The notes under the pieces: generated by a model | Told to the model about the DNA's origin: nothing | The model's database searches: none | Seen by the model: only the letters and a program-made list of their open reading frames with translations | Translations under genes and position numbers: made by a program | NCBI GenBank assembly: GCA_950097145.1 | Contig: CATNCF010000007.1 | Location: 25,572 to 89,571, forward strand | Length of the DNA: 64,000 nucleotides | Source: an uncultured Lachnospiraceae bacterium | GTDB lineage: Bacteria; Bacillota; Clostridia; Lachnospirales; Lachnospiraceae | Direction of reading: 5' to 3' | Shown here: piece after piece, positions 44,177-53,767 of the stretch | How positions within the stretch are numbered: the first letter of the stretch is position 1 | How the letters are laid out: each line of letters opens with the position of its first letter

Positions 44177-45109
44177 TTATTTATGAATCAAAGTTCCCTG
44201 ATTCTCCATACCCTCTTCTTCGGCAGTCCCAAGCTTGGTAATCAGCACGCTGCGCACTGCAGAATTCCCAATAAATTCAATAGCCGTCTCAATTTTGGGA
44301 AGCATGGTTCCCTCTTCAAACTGCCCTTCTTCTATATATTTTTGCGCCTGAGAAACTGTAAGCTCGTCCAGACGCTGTTGGTTTTCTGTTCCAAAATTCA
44401 AACACACTTTCTCAACGCCTGTCAAAATCACCAGACGCTGTGCATCTACCAGATCCGCAAGTTTCCCAGCCGCTGAATCCTTCTCAATTACAGCGCTGGC
44501 CCCCTTTAAACAATTCTTCTGTGCCAGAACCGGGATCCCCCCTCCTCCACAGGCGATAACTATCTGTTCTGCCTCTAACAGCGCACATACTGCATCAATC
44601 TCCACAATATCCACAGGCTTTGGAGCAGCCACAATCCGGCGGAATCCCTCTTGTGTCTTTACCACATGATTTCCTTTCTTTTCTTCTGCCTCCGCCTCTT
44701 CTTCCGTCATGACACGCCCGATAATTTTCGTTGGATGGTAGAATGCTTCATCGTATGGATCCACTGTCACCTGAGTCAGAAGGGTGGAAACAGGCTTATA
44801 AATTCCCCGGTTCAGAAGCTCCGTGCGGATAGCATTCTGCAGATCATAACCGATATACCCCTGGCTCATTGCAGAACATACCGACATCGGGGTAGGGGTA
44901 TATTCTGGATAGATCCGGCAGAATTCTGACATAGCTGTGTGGATCATTCCCACCTGTGGGCCGTTGCTGTGGGATATCACTACCTGATAATCCTCTTTTA
45001 TAAAATCAACCACTGCCTTTGCCGCCCGCTTCGTTGCATGTTTCTGTTCTGGCAGCGTGGTTCCCAGCGCATCATGCCCCAGCGCAATTACGATTTTTTT
45101 CTTCCTCAT
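44177..45109 (-). CDS. arcC: Carbamate kinase
   Basis: Transfers the phosphoryl group between carbamoyl phosphate/ADP and carbamate/ATP. The 310-residue protein has the amino-acid-kinase start IVIALGHDALG, the substrate motif SHSNGPQVG, IACGGGGIPV and EKDSAAGKLAD. Start chosen at the ATG behind GGAGGG, seven codons after the track start. No arginine deiminase genes are in view, so whether it serves catabolism or makes carbamoyl phosphate for the distant pyrBI is open. Carries a leader hairpin upstream. Confidence 0.94.
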   Translation of the reverse strand: MRKKKIVIALGHDALGTTLPEQKHATKRAAKAVVDFIKEDYQVVISHSNGPQVGMIHTAMSEFCRIYPEYTPTPMSVCSAMSQGYIGYDLQNAIRTELLNRGIYKPVSTLLTQVTVDPYDEAFYHPTKIIGRVMTEEEAEAEEKKGNHVVKTQEGFRRIVAAPKPVDIVEIDAVCALLEAEQIVIACGGGGIPVLAQKNCLKGASAVIEKDSAAGKLADLVDAQRLVILTGVEKVCLNFGTENQQRLDELTVSQAQKYIEEGQFEEGTMLPKIETAIEFIGNSAVRSVLITKLGTAEEEGMENQGTLIHK

Positions 45110-45134
45110 GAAAAATCCCTCCATATGCATAGAA

Positions 45135-45163
45135 CGCCAATCCAGACATTTCCCGGATTGGCG
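45135..45163 (-). promoter_or_regulatory. Hairpin in the leader before carbamate kinase
   Basis: CGCCAATCCGG and CCAGACAT... fold so that CGCCAATCC pairs with GGATTGGCG (9 bp) around 11 bases, 26 bases before the carbamate kinase start. The tail (TTCTATG) is weak for a terminator after htrA; attenuation or mRNA protection are other options. Confidence 0.45.
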
Positions 45164-45214
45164 CCTCAGTCTATGTTTATCCTACCATACTTTAAAGAAT
45201 TTTAAAAGGAAAAA

Positions 45215-46960
45215 TTATCCATTCTTTCTTCCAAGCATTACAGTTACTGTTTTCTCCTTCCACTCTCCATTTTCATTAACCTGAAGAACTACTTCCACCT
45301 CAGTACCTGCTGCATAATACTGCATAATATCCTGCAGTCCCTCCATTGACTTCACTGCTCTTCCATCAAGTTTTGTAAGAACGTCTCCTTTTTGGATGCC
45401 TGCCTGGGCCGCTGGACTGTTCTCAGATACCATCGTAATGTAAAGACCCTCCGGCATCCCAAAACTCTTTGATATCTCACTGGTTACATCCTGCCCTGAG
45501 ACACCCAGGAAGGACGCATTTGATTCATCTACCAGCTCTCTGGTAATGAGGCTGTCAATAATAGGCTGTGCCGCCGAGATTGGAATGGAATATCCCATGC
45601 CTTCTACCTGTGTGTCAGAATATTTTACAGAGTTAATTCCAATTACTTCACCGTTCATGTTCAGCAGCGCGCCCCCACTGTTGCCAGGATTGATAGCCGC
45701 GTCCGTCTGAAGCAGAGCGTTGGTGATAGATGAGCCTGTTGTCTCGTCCTGTACCGTCACGTCTCTGTCCAGGGCGCTGATCACACCTGTGGTCACAGAC
45801 TGTCCATATCCCAGTGCGTTTCCAATTGCCACTACAGATTCCCCTACTTTAATATCATCTGAATTGCCCAGAGTCGCCACTTTAATCTTATCCATGGTAT
45901 CGCTGGGAATGTCCTTCACCTTCACTGAAATCACTGCAAGATCTGTACTGGCGTCTGTACCTTTAATCTCTGCCACCACCTGCTGGTCATCAATGAAATT
46001 CACTGTAAGCTGCTGGGAATTAGCAACCACATGATTGTTTGTGGCAACGTAAATTTCATCTTCTGTCTGGCCAATGATAATTCCGCTTCCTGCACTGGAG
46101 GTATCCTGCTGAAATTTCCGGCCAAAGAAATCTGCTTCCACCTGCCCCATATTCGTAATGGATACAATCGACGGCATAACATTTTTCACAATATCAGATA
46201 CGTCTGTTACCGTAGTTGCCGTGCTTACGTTGGTAGCAGGCAGACTGCCGTTCTTTACTGCCGCCCCGGAAGTTCCATTTCCGTCAGCAGTGGACTCCAC
46301 TCTGGATTTCGTACCTGCAGTATACTGAAAAGCAAGGCCCGTTCCATAAAATACAGTGCTGGACACCAGTCCAAATACCACTGCAAGAGCTGCGCATTTT
46401 ATAACGGTCATTCCAAACCCATGCTGTTTTTTCATGCCGGACATATTCCTTTTCTTCTCTTTTTTTCCAGAAGCTTCCGGCGTTTTGTAGAAATTCTGTC
46501 TGGATTCCCCGGCAGGACAACCCTCAGTTCCCTGACTTCCTTCATATCCCCGGCCTGCTGGATAGCCCTGGTTTCCATAATTCTGAGTTCCGCCCTGGTT
46601 TCCTGTATAGCCTTGTTCTGCTCCCTGGTTTGATGTCTGGTTCTGTGTATAGCCCTGAGGGTCCATCTGATTCTCTTCCTGGAATGTTCCATAACTTCCT
46701 GTGGTATAAGTCCTCTGGCCATTGGCATTTTCTTCTTCTTTTTTCTCAAAGTAATTGGGATTGCGATCCTGGTTTTCCTGATTCAAATAGCTGTAAGAAT
46801 AAACAGAACCAGGCGCACCTGTGCTGGCAGGCTCCACACTGGAATTCACGGCCTCCGCCTGCTCTGGCCTGCTGCCTGCCACGTCTGCGCTGCTGTTTCC
46901 CTGTTCCATATGATTCCTCTCATTTTCAAAATTATTATATTCATTGAATTTATGTTCCAT
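45215..46960 (-). CDS. HtrA/DegP-family trypsin-like serine protease with PDZ domain
   Basis: A 581-residue membrane-anchored protease for envelope protein quality control. Residues about 1-170 form a long cytoplasmic Asn/Gln/Gly-rich low-complexity tail; one transmembrane helix follows (about 188-210); then the protease with the catalytic His in ATNNHVVAN, Asp in STDLAVISV and Ser in NPGNSGGALL; then a PDZ domain (about 480-560, AAQAGIQKGDVLTKLDG). AAAGGAG precedes the ATG. The unusually long N-terminal tail is common in Lachnospiraceae copies. Single gene. Confidence 0.93.
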   Translation of the reverse strand: MEHKFNEYNNFENERNHMEQGNSSADVAGSRPEQAEAVNSSVEPASTGAPGSVYSYSYLNQENQDRNPNYFEKKEEENANGQRTYTTGSYGTFQEENQMDPQGYTQNQTSNQGAEQGYTGNQGGTQNYGNQGYPAGRGYEGSQGTEGCPAGESRQNFYKTPEASGKKEKKRNMSGMKKQHGFGMTVIKCAALAVVFGLVSSTVFYGTGLAFQYTAGTKSRVESTADGNGTSGAAVKNGSLPATNVSTATTVTDVSDIVKNVMPSIVSITNMGQVEADFFGRKFQQDTSSAGSGIIIGQTEDEIYVATNNHVVANSQQLTVNFIDDQQVVAEIKGTDASTDLAVISVKVKDIPSDTMDKIKVATLGNSDDIKVGESVVAIGNALGYGQSVTTGVISALDRDVTVQDETTGSSITNALLQTDAAINPGNSGGALLNMNGEVIGINSVKYSDTQVEGMGYSIPISAAQPIIDSLITRELVDESNASFLGVSGQDVTSEISKSFGMPEGLYITMVSENSPAAQAGIQKGDVLTKLDGRAVKSMEGLQDIMQYYAAGTEVEVVLQVNENGEWKEKTVTVMLGRKNG

Positions 46961-47143
46961 AATAAATATCTCCTTTCTTCTCTTTTGCTCTCCTTCGTTT
47001 CTAATAAGCAGTTTACGGAATATTTGTGATGATTTTGTGTCTAATATTTTAAAAAAAAGTGTTTTTATTTATTTTCATAAGCCCAATGAAAGTTTCTCTT
47101 CCAAAATCACTTTCCTGGATACAAAATTCCACACTGACATAAT

Positions 47144-47173
47144 AAAAAACCGATGATAAAAATCACCGGTTTC
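47144..47173 (-). terminator. Terminator after glmS
   Basis: On the minus strand AACCGGTGA and TCATCGGTT pair with one G-T wobble around a short AT loop, followed by TTTTTATTATG. It lies 64 bases after the glmS stop. Confidence 0.83.
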
Positions 47174-47236
47174 TCATTGTATACCACGCAATGATATTAT
47201 GCAAGTATATTCTGCCAGTTACAAAACTTACCAATT

Positions 47237-49063
47237 TTATTCCACCGTAACAGATTTCGCAAGATTCCGCGGTTTATCCACATCACATCCCTTGCCTACA
47301 GAAACATAATAGCTGAAAAGCTGCAGAGGAATAATTGCCAGGGAATTGGTAAACCAGCGGTTGGTCTGCGGAATATAAATCACATAATCCGCGGCTTTTT
47401 CAATCTCTGTGTTGCCTGTATTCGTCACGGCAAGTACAAAGGCGCCGCGGCTTTTCAGTTCCACAATATTGCTGATAGTCTTTTTATACAACACTTCCTG
47501 AGTCAGCACTGCCGCAACCAATGTCCCCTCTTCAATCAGGGAAATGGTTCCATGCTTTAACTCCCCTGCCGCATAGGCTTCCGAATGGATATAAGATATC
47601 TCTTTGAGTTTCAGTGATCCCTCCATAGAAATTGCATAATCTACTCCCCGGCCCACAAAAAATACATCCTTTGCAGAAATATAGCGGTTAGCAAAATGCT
47701 GGATCCTCTCCTTATTGCTCAAAAGCATTTCAATCTGTTCTGGCAGCTTCCTCAAATCCCTAATATAAGAAGAAAGCTCTGATTCTGTGATTTCCCCGCG
47801 GGCCTGGGCAAATCTCATTGCAAGAAGATATTCTGCAATCAACTGGGCGCTGTAAGCCTTGGTAGTGGCAACTGCAATTTCCGGTCCCGCCCAGGTATAC
47901 ATAACGGTATCAGCCTCTCTTGCAATGGAACTTCCCACCACATTGACAATCCCAAGTGTCTTAATTCCCTTATTCTTTGCCTCCCGAAGGGCTGCCAGAG
48001 AATCTGCTGTTTCGCCGGACTGGCTGATAACGATTACCAGGTCATTTTCCTGTAAAATCGGATTACGGTACCGAAACTCTGACGCCAGATCTACTTCCAC
48101 CGGAATCCGTGCCATGCCTTCAAACACATATTTTGCAGTTACCCCGGTATGGTACGCAGAACCGCAGGCAACAATATGGATTCTCTGGATTTGGTTGATC
48201 TCCTCGTCTGTCATGCCAAGCTCTTCAATCACTACTGTCCCATTCTTAATTCTCGGATTCAGGGTATCCCGCACAGTCTTTGGCTGCTCATACATCTCCT
48301 TCAGCATGAAATGCTCATAACCAGCCTTTTCCGCCGCATTGATGTCCCAGTCGATGGTGGTGGAATTTTTCTGAATCTCCTCCCCATCCACATTGTAGAA
48401 CGTGATACTCTCTCCCGACAATATGGCGAGCTCTTCATTCTGGATAAAATATACATTTCTGGTATATTTTAAAACCGCAGGCACATCAGAAGCTATCAGA
48501 TTGCCGTCTCTGCCATGCCCTACAATCAGAGGACTGTCCTTTCGCACTGCGTATACCACTCCCGGATGTTCCCGGAACATAATACCCAGGGCATAAGAAC
48601 CCTCCACACGGTGCATGGTTCTGGTAATAGCCTCAATGGGATCTCCCTTATAATAATAATCTAGAAGATGCGCTACCACTTCTGTGTCTGTATCAGAAGT
48701 AAAATGATAATTTTTGCCCTCCAGATACTTTTTCAATTTTAAATAATTCTCTATAATTCCATTGTGCACCACTGCAATTGTCTCGTCCTGGTTAAAATGG
48801 GGATGAGCGTTGTCTTTGGAAGGCGCGCCATGGGTTGCCCAGCGGGTATGCCCAATTCCTACTGTTCCAGGCATCGTCGCCCCGTCATGAGTCAGTTCAC
48901 TTAAAACCTTCAGACGGCCAATGGATTTCTGAACTTGAATATGTTCTCCGTCAAATACCGCAATCCCTGCCGAATCATAGCCTCTGTATTCCAGTTTGGA
49001 CAACCCATCCAGCAAAATTGGGGCTGCCTGAGATTCTCCTATATAACCAACAATTCCACACAT
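47237..49063 (-). CDS. glmS: Glutamine-fructose-6-phosphate aminotransferase (isomerising)
   Basis: Makes glucosamine-6-phosphate, the entry to peptidoglycan and amino-sugar synthesis. The 608-residue protein begins MCGIVGYIG, so Cys2 is the N-terminal nucleophile of the glutaminase domain; it also has RWATHGAPSKDNAHPH, and two SIS sugar-isomerase domains (CGSAYHTG, VISQSGETADSLAAL, and the end DKPRNLAKSVTVE). It starts 14 bases after an LCP gene, so it is transcribed with it; there is no room for a glmS ribozyme at its own start. Confidence 0.98.
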   Translation of the reverse strand: MCGIVGYIGESQAAPILLDGLSKLEYRGYDSAGIAVFDGEHIQVQKSIGRLKVLSELTHDGATMPGTVGIGHTRWATHGAPSKDNAHPHFNQDETIAVVHNGIIENYLKLKKYLEGKNYHFTSDTDTEVVAHLLDYYYKGDPIEAITRTMHRVEGSYALGIMFREHPGVVYAVRKDSPLIVGHGRDGNLIASDVPAVLKYTRNVYFIQNEELAILSGESITFYNVDGEEIQKNSTTIDWDINAAEKAGYEHFMLKEMYEQPKTVRDTLNPRIKNGTVVIEELGMTDEEINQIQRIHIVACGSAYHTGVTAKYVFEGMARIPVEVDLASEFRYRNPILQENDLVIVISQSGETADSLAALREAKNKGIKTLGIVNVVGSSIAREADTVMYTWAGPEIAVATTKAYSAQLIAEYLLAMRFAQARGEITESELSSYIRDLRKLPEQIEMLLSNKERIQHFANRYISAKDVFFVGRGVDYAISMEGSLKLKEISYIHSEAYAAGELKHGTISLIEEGTLVAAVLTQEVLYKKTISNIVELKSRGAFVLAVTNTGNTEIEKAADYVIYIPQTNRWFTNSLAIIPLQLFSYYVSVGKGCDVDKPRNLAKSVTVE

Positions 49064-49077
49064 ATCATATCCTCCTG

Positions 49078-50202
49078 TTATTCAACGCTTCCAAGATTTA
49101 CCCCAGTCCGATATATAATCTCATCGCTGATACTTTCCACACTGTCCGTCACTGTGTAACTTGTATTTCCATATAAGAAATCGTGGAGCTGCTTTACATT
49201 TGCAGAAAGGCTCACTGGAACCACACAATCTGCGTCTGCTTTCTGATAGGCAATATCTACCACCTTATTCTCCTTGTTAAAAGGAAATCCTGCATTCTCC
49301 CCCATCTTATAGTTAAAAGCATCCATCGCCATTGATGCAATCTCTGTTTTGCCCAGACTGGTCTTAATCTTAGGGAACACTGCATCGATCAGTTTATTGA
49401 TGGTTGTAATATCCGATGTAAGAGCTTTTTCTACCATTTTATTCACCACCAGGCGCTGGCGTTCCGTTCTCTTAAAATCATCCCCCGCCGTATAGCGTAT
49501 TCTTCCATAGGATACTGCCTGTACGCCATTGAGGTTATAAGTTCCTGCACCTGGAAGAGGTTCGTAACTCTTTTCTGTAACTTCTGAGGTCTCAATGCAA
49601 TAATTGTTCAAATGCACGCATTCTTCTTCCGTGATTTCAACTTCCACTCCGCCTAAGATATCAACGGCTTCTGCCACAGCATCAAAGTCAAAGGACACAT
49701 ACTCCTGAATATCCAAATCCAGGTTCGTATTCAGCATACGCACCGCCTGCTGTGGGCCTCCCACCGCATATGCCGCATTTGCCTTACTGTAAGCTTCCGT
49801 ATTGTCCAAATCGGCCATTTTCAAATATGTATCGCGGTACACCGACACCAGGCGGACTTCCTTGGTATCCTTATCAATTCTTGCCACCATAATCACATCT
49901 GAATTTCCGCTGTTATAAGAATTCGTGTCTCGGTTATCAAGCCCAAACAATGCGATGGTGGTATATTCCCCCAGCACATCCTTTGTCTCTTTTGTCAATT
50001 CCTCATTCTTAACATTTTTTGCTTCAAATGCCTCATCTGTCTGAATCTTGTCCATTTTTGAATTGGTCCAGAGCCAAGCCAGAATTCCCGCCAGAACCAG
50101 CAGCTCTATCCCAAACAATATGACCTTCCGTCTCCGTTTCTTTGCCCTTGCGGCCTTCCTCCCCACTGTATTTTTTTCCCGACTGCCATTATTCTTTGCC
50201 AT
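49078..50202 (-). CDS. LytR-CpsA-Psr family wall-polymer ligase, first copy
   Basis: A 374-residue type II membrane protein: basic N-terminus, one transmembrane helix (about 25-43), and an extracellular LCP domain with IALFGLDNRD, DVIMVARIDK, RLVSVYRDTYL and the arginine-rich SYGRIRYTAGDDFKRTERQR. LCP enzymes attach glycopolymers to peptidoglycan from lipid carriers. It is paired with glmS and faces the glycosyltransferase genes, which fits polymer attachment. It is a clear paralogue of the protein at 62803. Confidence 0.95.
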   Translation of the reverse strand: MAKNNGSREKNTVGRKAARAKKRRRKVILFGIELLVLAGILAWLWTNSKMDKIQTDEAFEAKNVKNEELTKETKDVLGEYTTIALFGLDNRDTNSYNSGNSDVIMVARIDKDTKEVRLVSVYRDTYLKMADLDNTEAYSKANAAYAVGGPQQAVRMLNTNLDLDIQEYVSFDFDAVAEAVDILGGVEVEITEEECVHLNNYCIETSEVTEKSYEPLPGAGTYNLNGVQAVSYGRIRYTAGDDFKRTERQRLVVNKMVEKALTSDITTINKLIDAVFPKIKTSLGKTEIASMAMDAFNYKMGENAGFPFNKENKVVDIAYQKADADCVVPVSLSANVKQLHDFLYGNTSYTVTDSVESISDEIIYRTGVNLGSVE

Positions 50203-50270
50203 ACCTACACCTTACCCACTTTAAATTTTATTACATTTATCTTACAGACTGTTACACACTTATGACCTAT

Positions 50271-50297
50271 ATTATAATATTTCTCCAAATTTATCAA
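50271..50297 (-). promoter_or_regulatory. Probable promoter of LCP-glmS
   Basis: On the minus strand TTGATA (50297-50292) and TATAAT (50276-50271) are 15 bases apart; a shifted TAATAT gives 17. It overlaps the 3' end of the upstream glycosyltransferase gene. Confidence 0.5.
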
Positions 50298-51046
50298 CTA
50301 TTTTTTCTCCCCAAGTTCAGAATCCGCTTCCAAAAATAAAAAAGAAAAACCAGACGATTTCTCACCATCCTGTAAAATCCATAATGGGTCATTGCAGATT
50401 GATTGTCTCCATGCCTGCGGTACAAAAGCAGCACCTGGGGCAGAAAAAAGGATTTTCCTGCAAAATAATCCCCTAAAATTCCAATCCACTGGTCATGCAT
50501 TTCTATACGTTCCGGAATAGGGACAATAGTCTTTAAAAGCTCACAGCGAAATGCCATACAGCATCCAATATAGCTGTTTTTTATGATATTTTTCATTATC
50601 CCCGGACCAGAATCCCGAAAGGTGAAAAAAGAATTCATCAAGACCTTCTGCACATCTTCTCCTGCAAAGACCCTGGCATCATGAACTACCACAGAAACAT
50701 TTTGTTCTTCAAATACCTGCAAAACCTGTTCCACTTTTCCCGGCATCCAGATATCATCCTGATCTGCCAGAAAAATATAACGGCCTCTGGCATTTAAAAC
50801 AGCATGTTCCACATTTTTCTTAACTCCGTTCCCAGGACCCTGCAGCAGGCGGATCCTGGAATCCTGTTCCTGATATCCCTGCAGAATAGAACAAGTACCG
50901 TCTATTGAGCCGTCGTCTGAAACCACCAGCTCGTCCTGATCTCCTAATTGCTGTAGAATAGAATCTATTTGTTCCCTAAGATAGGAAGCGCCGTTATAAG
51001 TGGCCATTGCCACAGAAACCCGGAACTTGTCCTGCCCCTTCACCAT
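50294..51046 (-). CDS. Family 2 glycosyltransferase (rhamnosyltransferase-like)
   Basis: A 250-residue GT-A enzyme with VSVAMATYNGASYLREQIDSILQQ at the start, VVSDDGSIDGT and the DxD-type ADQDDIWM near residue 92. The track start is 30 codons upstream inside the previous gene; the ATG at 51046 behind GGGGGTGG overlaps that gene's stop. The family adds nucleotide-activated sugars, often rhamnose, to surface polysaccharides. Last gene of a sugar transferase-GT-GT set. Confidence 0.9.
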   Translation of the reverse strand: MVKGQDKFRVSVAMATYNGASYLREQIDSILQQLGDQDELVVSDDGSIDGTCSILQGYQEQDSRIRLLQGPGNGVKKNVEHAVLNARGRYIFLADQDDIWMPGKVEQVLQVFEEQNVSVVVHDARVFAGEDVQKVLMNSFFTFRDSGPGIMKNIIKNSYIGCCMAFRCELLKTIVPIPERIEMHDQWIGILGDYFAGKSFFLPQVLLLYRRHGDNQSAMTHYGFYRMVRNRLVFLFYFWKRILNLGRKNS

Positions 51047-51804
51047 AACTTCCACCCCCACTTTCGAAAATACTGCAGCATGGATGTCATATGTATTCGA
51101 AACAGCCTGCTGTCTTTGTGTGATCCCCTCTCCCATTTATGGATGACAGCCGTCTTTGGGCAATACCAAAGGCTGCTGATGGAATTTACCTGCCTACACA
51201 GATCCGCATCTTCCATATACATAAAATAACGCTGGTCAAATCCTCCCAGTTCCCGGAACAATTCCGTGCGTATCACAAGAAAGCTGCCCTGGGCAAAGGG
51301 AACCGGAAAAGGCAGATGGTAATCCATATCCTGCATCGTATGGTAATTCTGGCGTTTCAGAAAATGCCCGGATAAAAACATCCGTATTCCCATGTCAAGC
51401 ACCGTCAGTTCCCGGCGGTACACCTTCTGAAGCTCCCCGCTCTCATCAAGAAGCCTGGGTACTGCCATTCCAGCCTCTGTCTGCTCCATAAAATCTAAAA
51501 GCACAGAAAAACTGTCCTCTTTTAAAAGAATATCAGGGTTTACAATGGCATGAAATCTGGAATCCAATTTCTCCAAAACATAGTTGTGGCCTCCTCCAAA
51601 GCCAAGATTTTTCCCCGGCTTTAAATAAATCACATCCTGATACTCCTCTTCCAGAGAGGACAGCATATTTTCTTTCGTACTATTATCTACAATATATATT
51701 ATTTTAGAAAGAGACCTGGCAGTACATTCTTCCATAGAAGATACCGCGTTTCTCACATCTGCCTCATTATTATAAGCTACAATGGCAATTGAAATATCTG
51801 TCAT
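51040..51804 (-). CDS. Family 2 glycosyltransferase (WbbL-like)
   Basis: A 254-residue GT-A enzyme with ISIAIVAYNNEADVRNAV at the start, the motif LGFGGGHNY typical of rhamnosyltransferase-like members, AIVNPDILL and YFMYMEDADLC near residue 205. It overlaps the preceding sugar transferase by 4 bases (ATGA) and the following glycosyltransferase by 7. The donor sugar is not determined. Confidence 0.9.
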   Translation of the reverse strand: MTDISIAIVAYNNEADVRNAVSSMEECTARSLSKIIYIVDNSTKENMLSSLEEEYQDVIYLKPGKNLGFGGGHNYVLEKLDSRFHAIVNPDILLKEDSFSVLLDFMEQTEAGMAVPRLLDESGELQKVYRRELTVLDMGIRMFLSGHFLKRQNYHTMQDMDYHLPFPVPFAQGSFLVIRTELFRELGGFDQRYFMYMEDADLCRQVNSISSLWYCPKTAVIHKWERGSHKDSRLFRIHMTSMLQYFRKWGWKLW

Positions 51805-53216
51805 GACGATCCTTTTCCTGTCAGCACTACCCCAACCGTCCGGAACAGAATCCGAACATCCAGGGAAAGAGACCAGTTGGAAATATACTGGGTATCCAGT
51901 GCCACAATTTCTTCAAAATCTTTAATGTCGCTTCTTCCGCTGACCTGCCACATGCCCGTAAGTCCCGGACGTATGCCAAGCCGTGCTTTATGGTGAAGTT
52001 CATACTGTTCAAATTCATCTTCCGTGGGAGGTCTTGTCCCAACCAGGCTCATATCGCCTTTCAGTACATTCCAGAATTGGGGAAGTTCATCAATAGAAAA
52101 TTTACGCATAAATTTTCCCACCGGGAAAATCCTAGGATCATCCTCCATTTTAAACATCAGTCCTTCCATCTCATTCTGTTCCATGAGATCTTTCTTCATG
52201 TTATCCGCCCCCACTATCATGGTACGAAACTTATAAAACTTAAAACGTCTTCCGTTTTTCCCGATCCGGGTCTGGGCATAAAACACTGGTCCCGGGGACT
52301 GCATCTTAATCAAGGGCGCAAAAATCAGCCAAGCAATTCCAGTTAAAAGCAGTCCCAGCAGACTGCCTGCAATATCCATACACCGTTTAAAAAATATCTG
52401 ACGGTTAGTGGCAATCTTCATGCTGGTTGTCAGCACCAGATATTTCCCGCAATGCTCAATAAGTTTCGTGGGCATTAATTGGGACTCTCTTACTAAATTG
52501 AAATGCACCGTCAGTCCCAGTTCCAGCAGTTCATTTGCCAACGCCTCGCTGCTCTCCCTGGTATTACCATTGATAAACACCTCATCCACCACACTGCGCC
52601 GGACATATTCCAAAAATCCATCTGCCGAAGCAACCACCGGCACTCCGCAGATCTGTTCTCCAGTCCGGTTTTTATCTACAATCACTACCCCGGTTACTTC
52701 AAATTCTTTATACCGGTTGTGCTGGAAATCAGAGACACATTCTTTTGCATAGCGTTCTTCTGTCACCACCACAAGTTTCGTAAACCGCTTTCCCCGGATC
52801 ATGCGCTGGCGGATATAAATCTTCCACAAACACCTGGTAAAATATTCTACAACAATAGAAGCTCCCCAGAACACCAGAATAACCTGACGGGAATAAATCT
52901 CCGCCTGTTTGGTGGCCCACACATAGACCGTAATGGTTGCAAATACCGTACTGCAGTGTATAATTACCGCTTTTAATTCCTGTATCCGGTTCCGCCGCAA
53001 AATCCCGGTATAGGCTTCTGACAAAAATACAACGCAAATATCCGTCAGCAGCAGCACAATCGCCAGACGGTTATAATATTCACTGATTCCTGATCCATTA
53101 TAAAAGCTCCCCAGTCTGATAAGACAGGATAAGTAAAACGTAATTTCCAGACAAAGCACATCCACAATCAGAAAATCCAGGTGCTTTACCCAGCTCTTTT
53201 TCTGTTTTTTATACAT
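51801..53216 (-). CDS. Polyprenyl-phosphate sugar-1-phosphate transferase (initiating transferase)
   Basis: A 471-residue membrane protein of the WcaJ/CpsE type that starts glycopolymer synthesis by moving a sugar phosphate to undecaprenyl phosphate. Four N-terminal membrane helices and a Rossmann-like middle part (about 130-260) are followed by a membrane-associated catalytic domain with FKRCMDIAGSLLGLL, PVFYAQTRIGKNGRRFKFYKFRTM, RKFSIDELPQFWNVLKGDMSLVG and GLTGMWQVSGR. First gene of the polymer operon, with a promoter upstream. Confidence 0.95.
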   Translation of the reverse strand: MYKKQKKSWVKHLDFLIVDVLCLEITFYLSCLIRLGSFYNGSGISEYYNRLAIVLLLTDICVVFLSEAYTGILRRNRIQELKAVIIHCSTVFATITVYVWATKQAEIYSRQVILVFWGASIVVEYFTRCLWKIYIRQRMIRGKRFTKLVVVTEERYAKECVSDFQHNRYKEFEVTGVVIVDKNRTGEQICGVPVVASADGFLEYVRRSVVDEVFINGNTRESSEALANELLELGLTVHFNLVRESQLMPTKLIEHCGKYLVLTTSMKIATNRQIFFKRCMDIAGSLLGLLLTGIAWLIFAPLIKMQSPGPVFYAQTRIGKNGRRFKFYKFRTMIVGADNMKKDLMEQNEMEGLMFKMEDDPRIFPVGKFMRKFSIDELPQFWNVLKGDMSLVGTRPPTEDEFEQYELHHKARLGIRPGLTGMWQVSGRSDIKDFEEIVALDTQYISNWSLSLDVRILFRTVGVVLTGKGSS

Positions 53217-53274
53217 AATTTTCTTCCCCGAAACTCGTAATTAGCATACGTTCATGGCAAATTTCCATTTACTC

Positions 53275-53302
53275 ATTCTAATGACATTTTATGTTACAAC
53301 AA
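53275..53302 (-). promoter_or_regulatory. Probable promoter of the sugar transferase operon
   Basis: On the minus strand TTGTTG (53302-53297) and TAGAAT (53280-53275) are 16 bases apart. The rest of the gap up to the zinc-ribbon gene end at 53450 holds no other signal I recognise. Confidence 0.5.
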
Positions 53303-53449
53303 TCTTTCCAAAGGAAACAACGGAATTTTATTAAAATTTCCTTAATTTCTCATAGACGACAGGAAATCCCATCATTTTCTTTCATTCTGCCAATTGGCGC
53401 CAGGGTTTCTGTACGTACGCTTCCTTCCTATTGTAACCGACATTTCGTC

Positions 53450-53656
53450 TTAAGATTCACCTGAAGTACGGTTTCGTATGTATAGCCAGCTTTCAGAATA
53501 ATCTTTCCTCTGCTGCTCATCCATCTGGGTATATTTTGCAAAGGTGAGCTTCGAAGGAATCATCTGGGTTCCTCCGCATTTATGACAAAACACTTCCTTC
53601 CGTCTGGATACTGTTGTAATGCTTCCACATTTTGGGCATATAAACACTTTCATCAT
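53450..53656 (-). CDS. Small double zinc-ribbon protein
   Basis: A 68-residue protein with a C-terminal polar tail and one compact zinc ribbon formed by two cysteine pairs (CPKCGSIT and CHKCGG, residues about 6-9 and 24-27). The ATGATG start at 53656 follows GTGGAGAA; the track start is earlier and has no ribosome site. A promoter-like TACAAT with TTGCCC at 17 bases overlaps the terminator upstream. Its function is unknown; nucleic acid or protein binding is usual for such ribbons. Confidence 0.7.
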   Translation of the reverse strand: MMKVFICPKCGSITTVSRRKEVFCHKCGGTQMIPSKLTFAKYTQMDEQQRKDYSESWLYIRNRTSGES

Positions 53657-53715
53657 ATGTTTTTCTCCACATCCCACTCTGTATATTTGATTCCTCTATT
53701 GTAGCATTGAATTAA

Positions 53716-53749
53716 AAAAAGGGCAAGTTCTAATGAACCTGCTCTTTTT
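53716..53749 (-). terminator. Terminator after the two-domain glycosyltransferase
   Basis: On the minus strand AAAAGAGCAGGTTC and GAACTTGCCCTTTT pair with two G-T wobbles around ATTA, followed by a T run. It lies 18 bases past the stop of the 53768 gene and overlaps the promoter-like TTGCCC-17-TACAAT (53726-53699) of the zinc-ribbon gene. Confidence 0.82.
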
Positions 53750-53767
53750 GAATCTGCCTTGTTTGGT

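Noticed and set aside
49064-49077. Possible glmS ribozyme upstream of glmS
   Set aside because: Only 14 bases separate glmS from the LCP gene, far too short for the ribozyme, and no ribozyme-like sequence is seen before the LCP gene.
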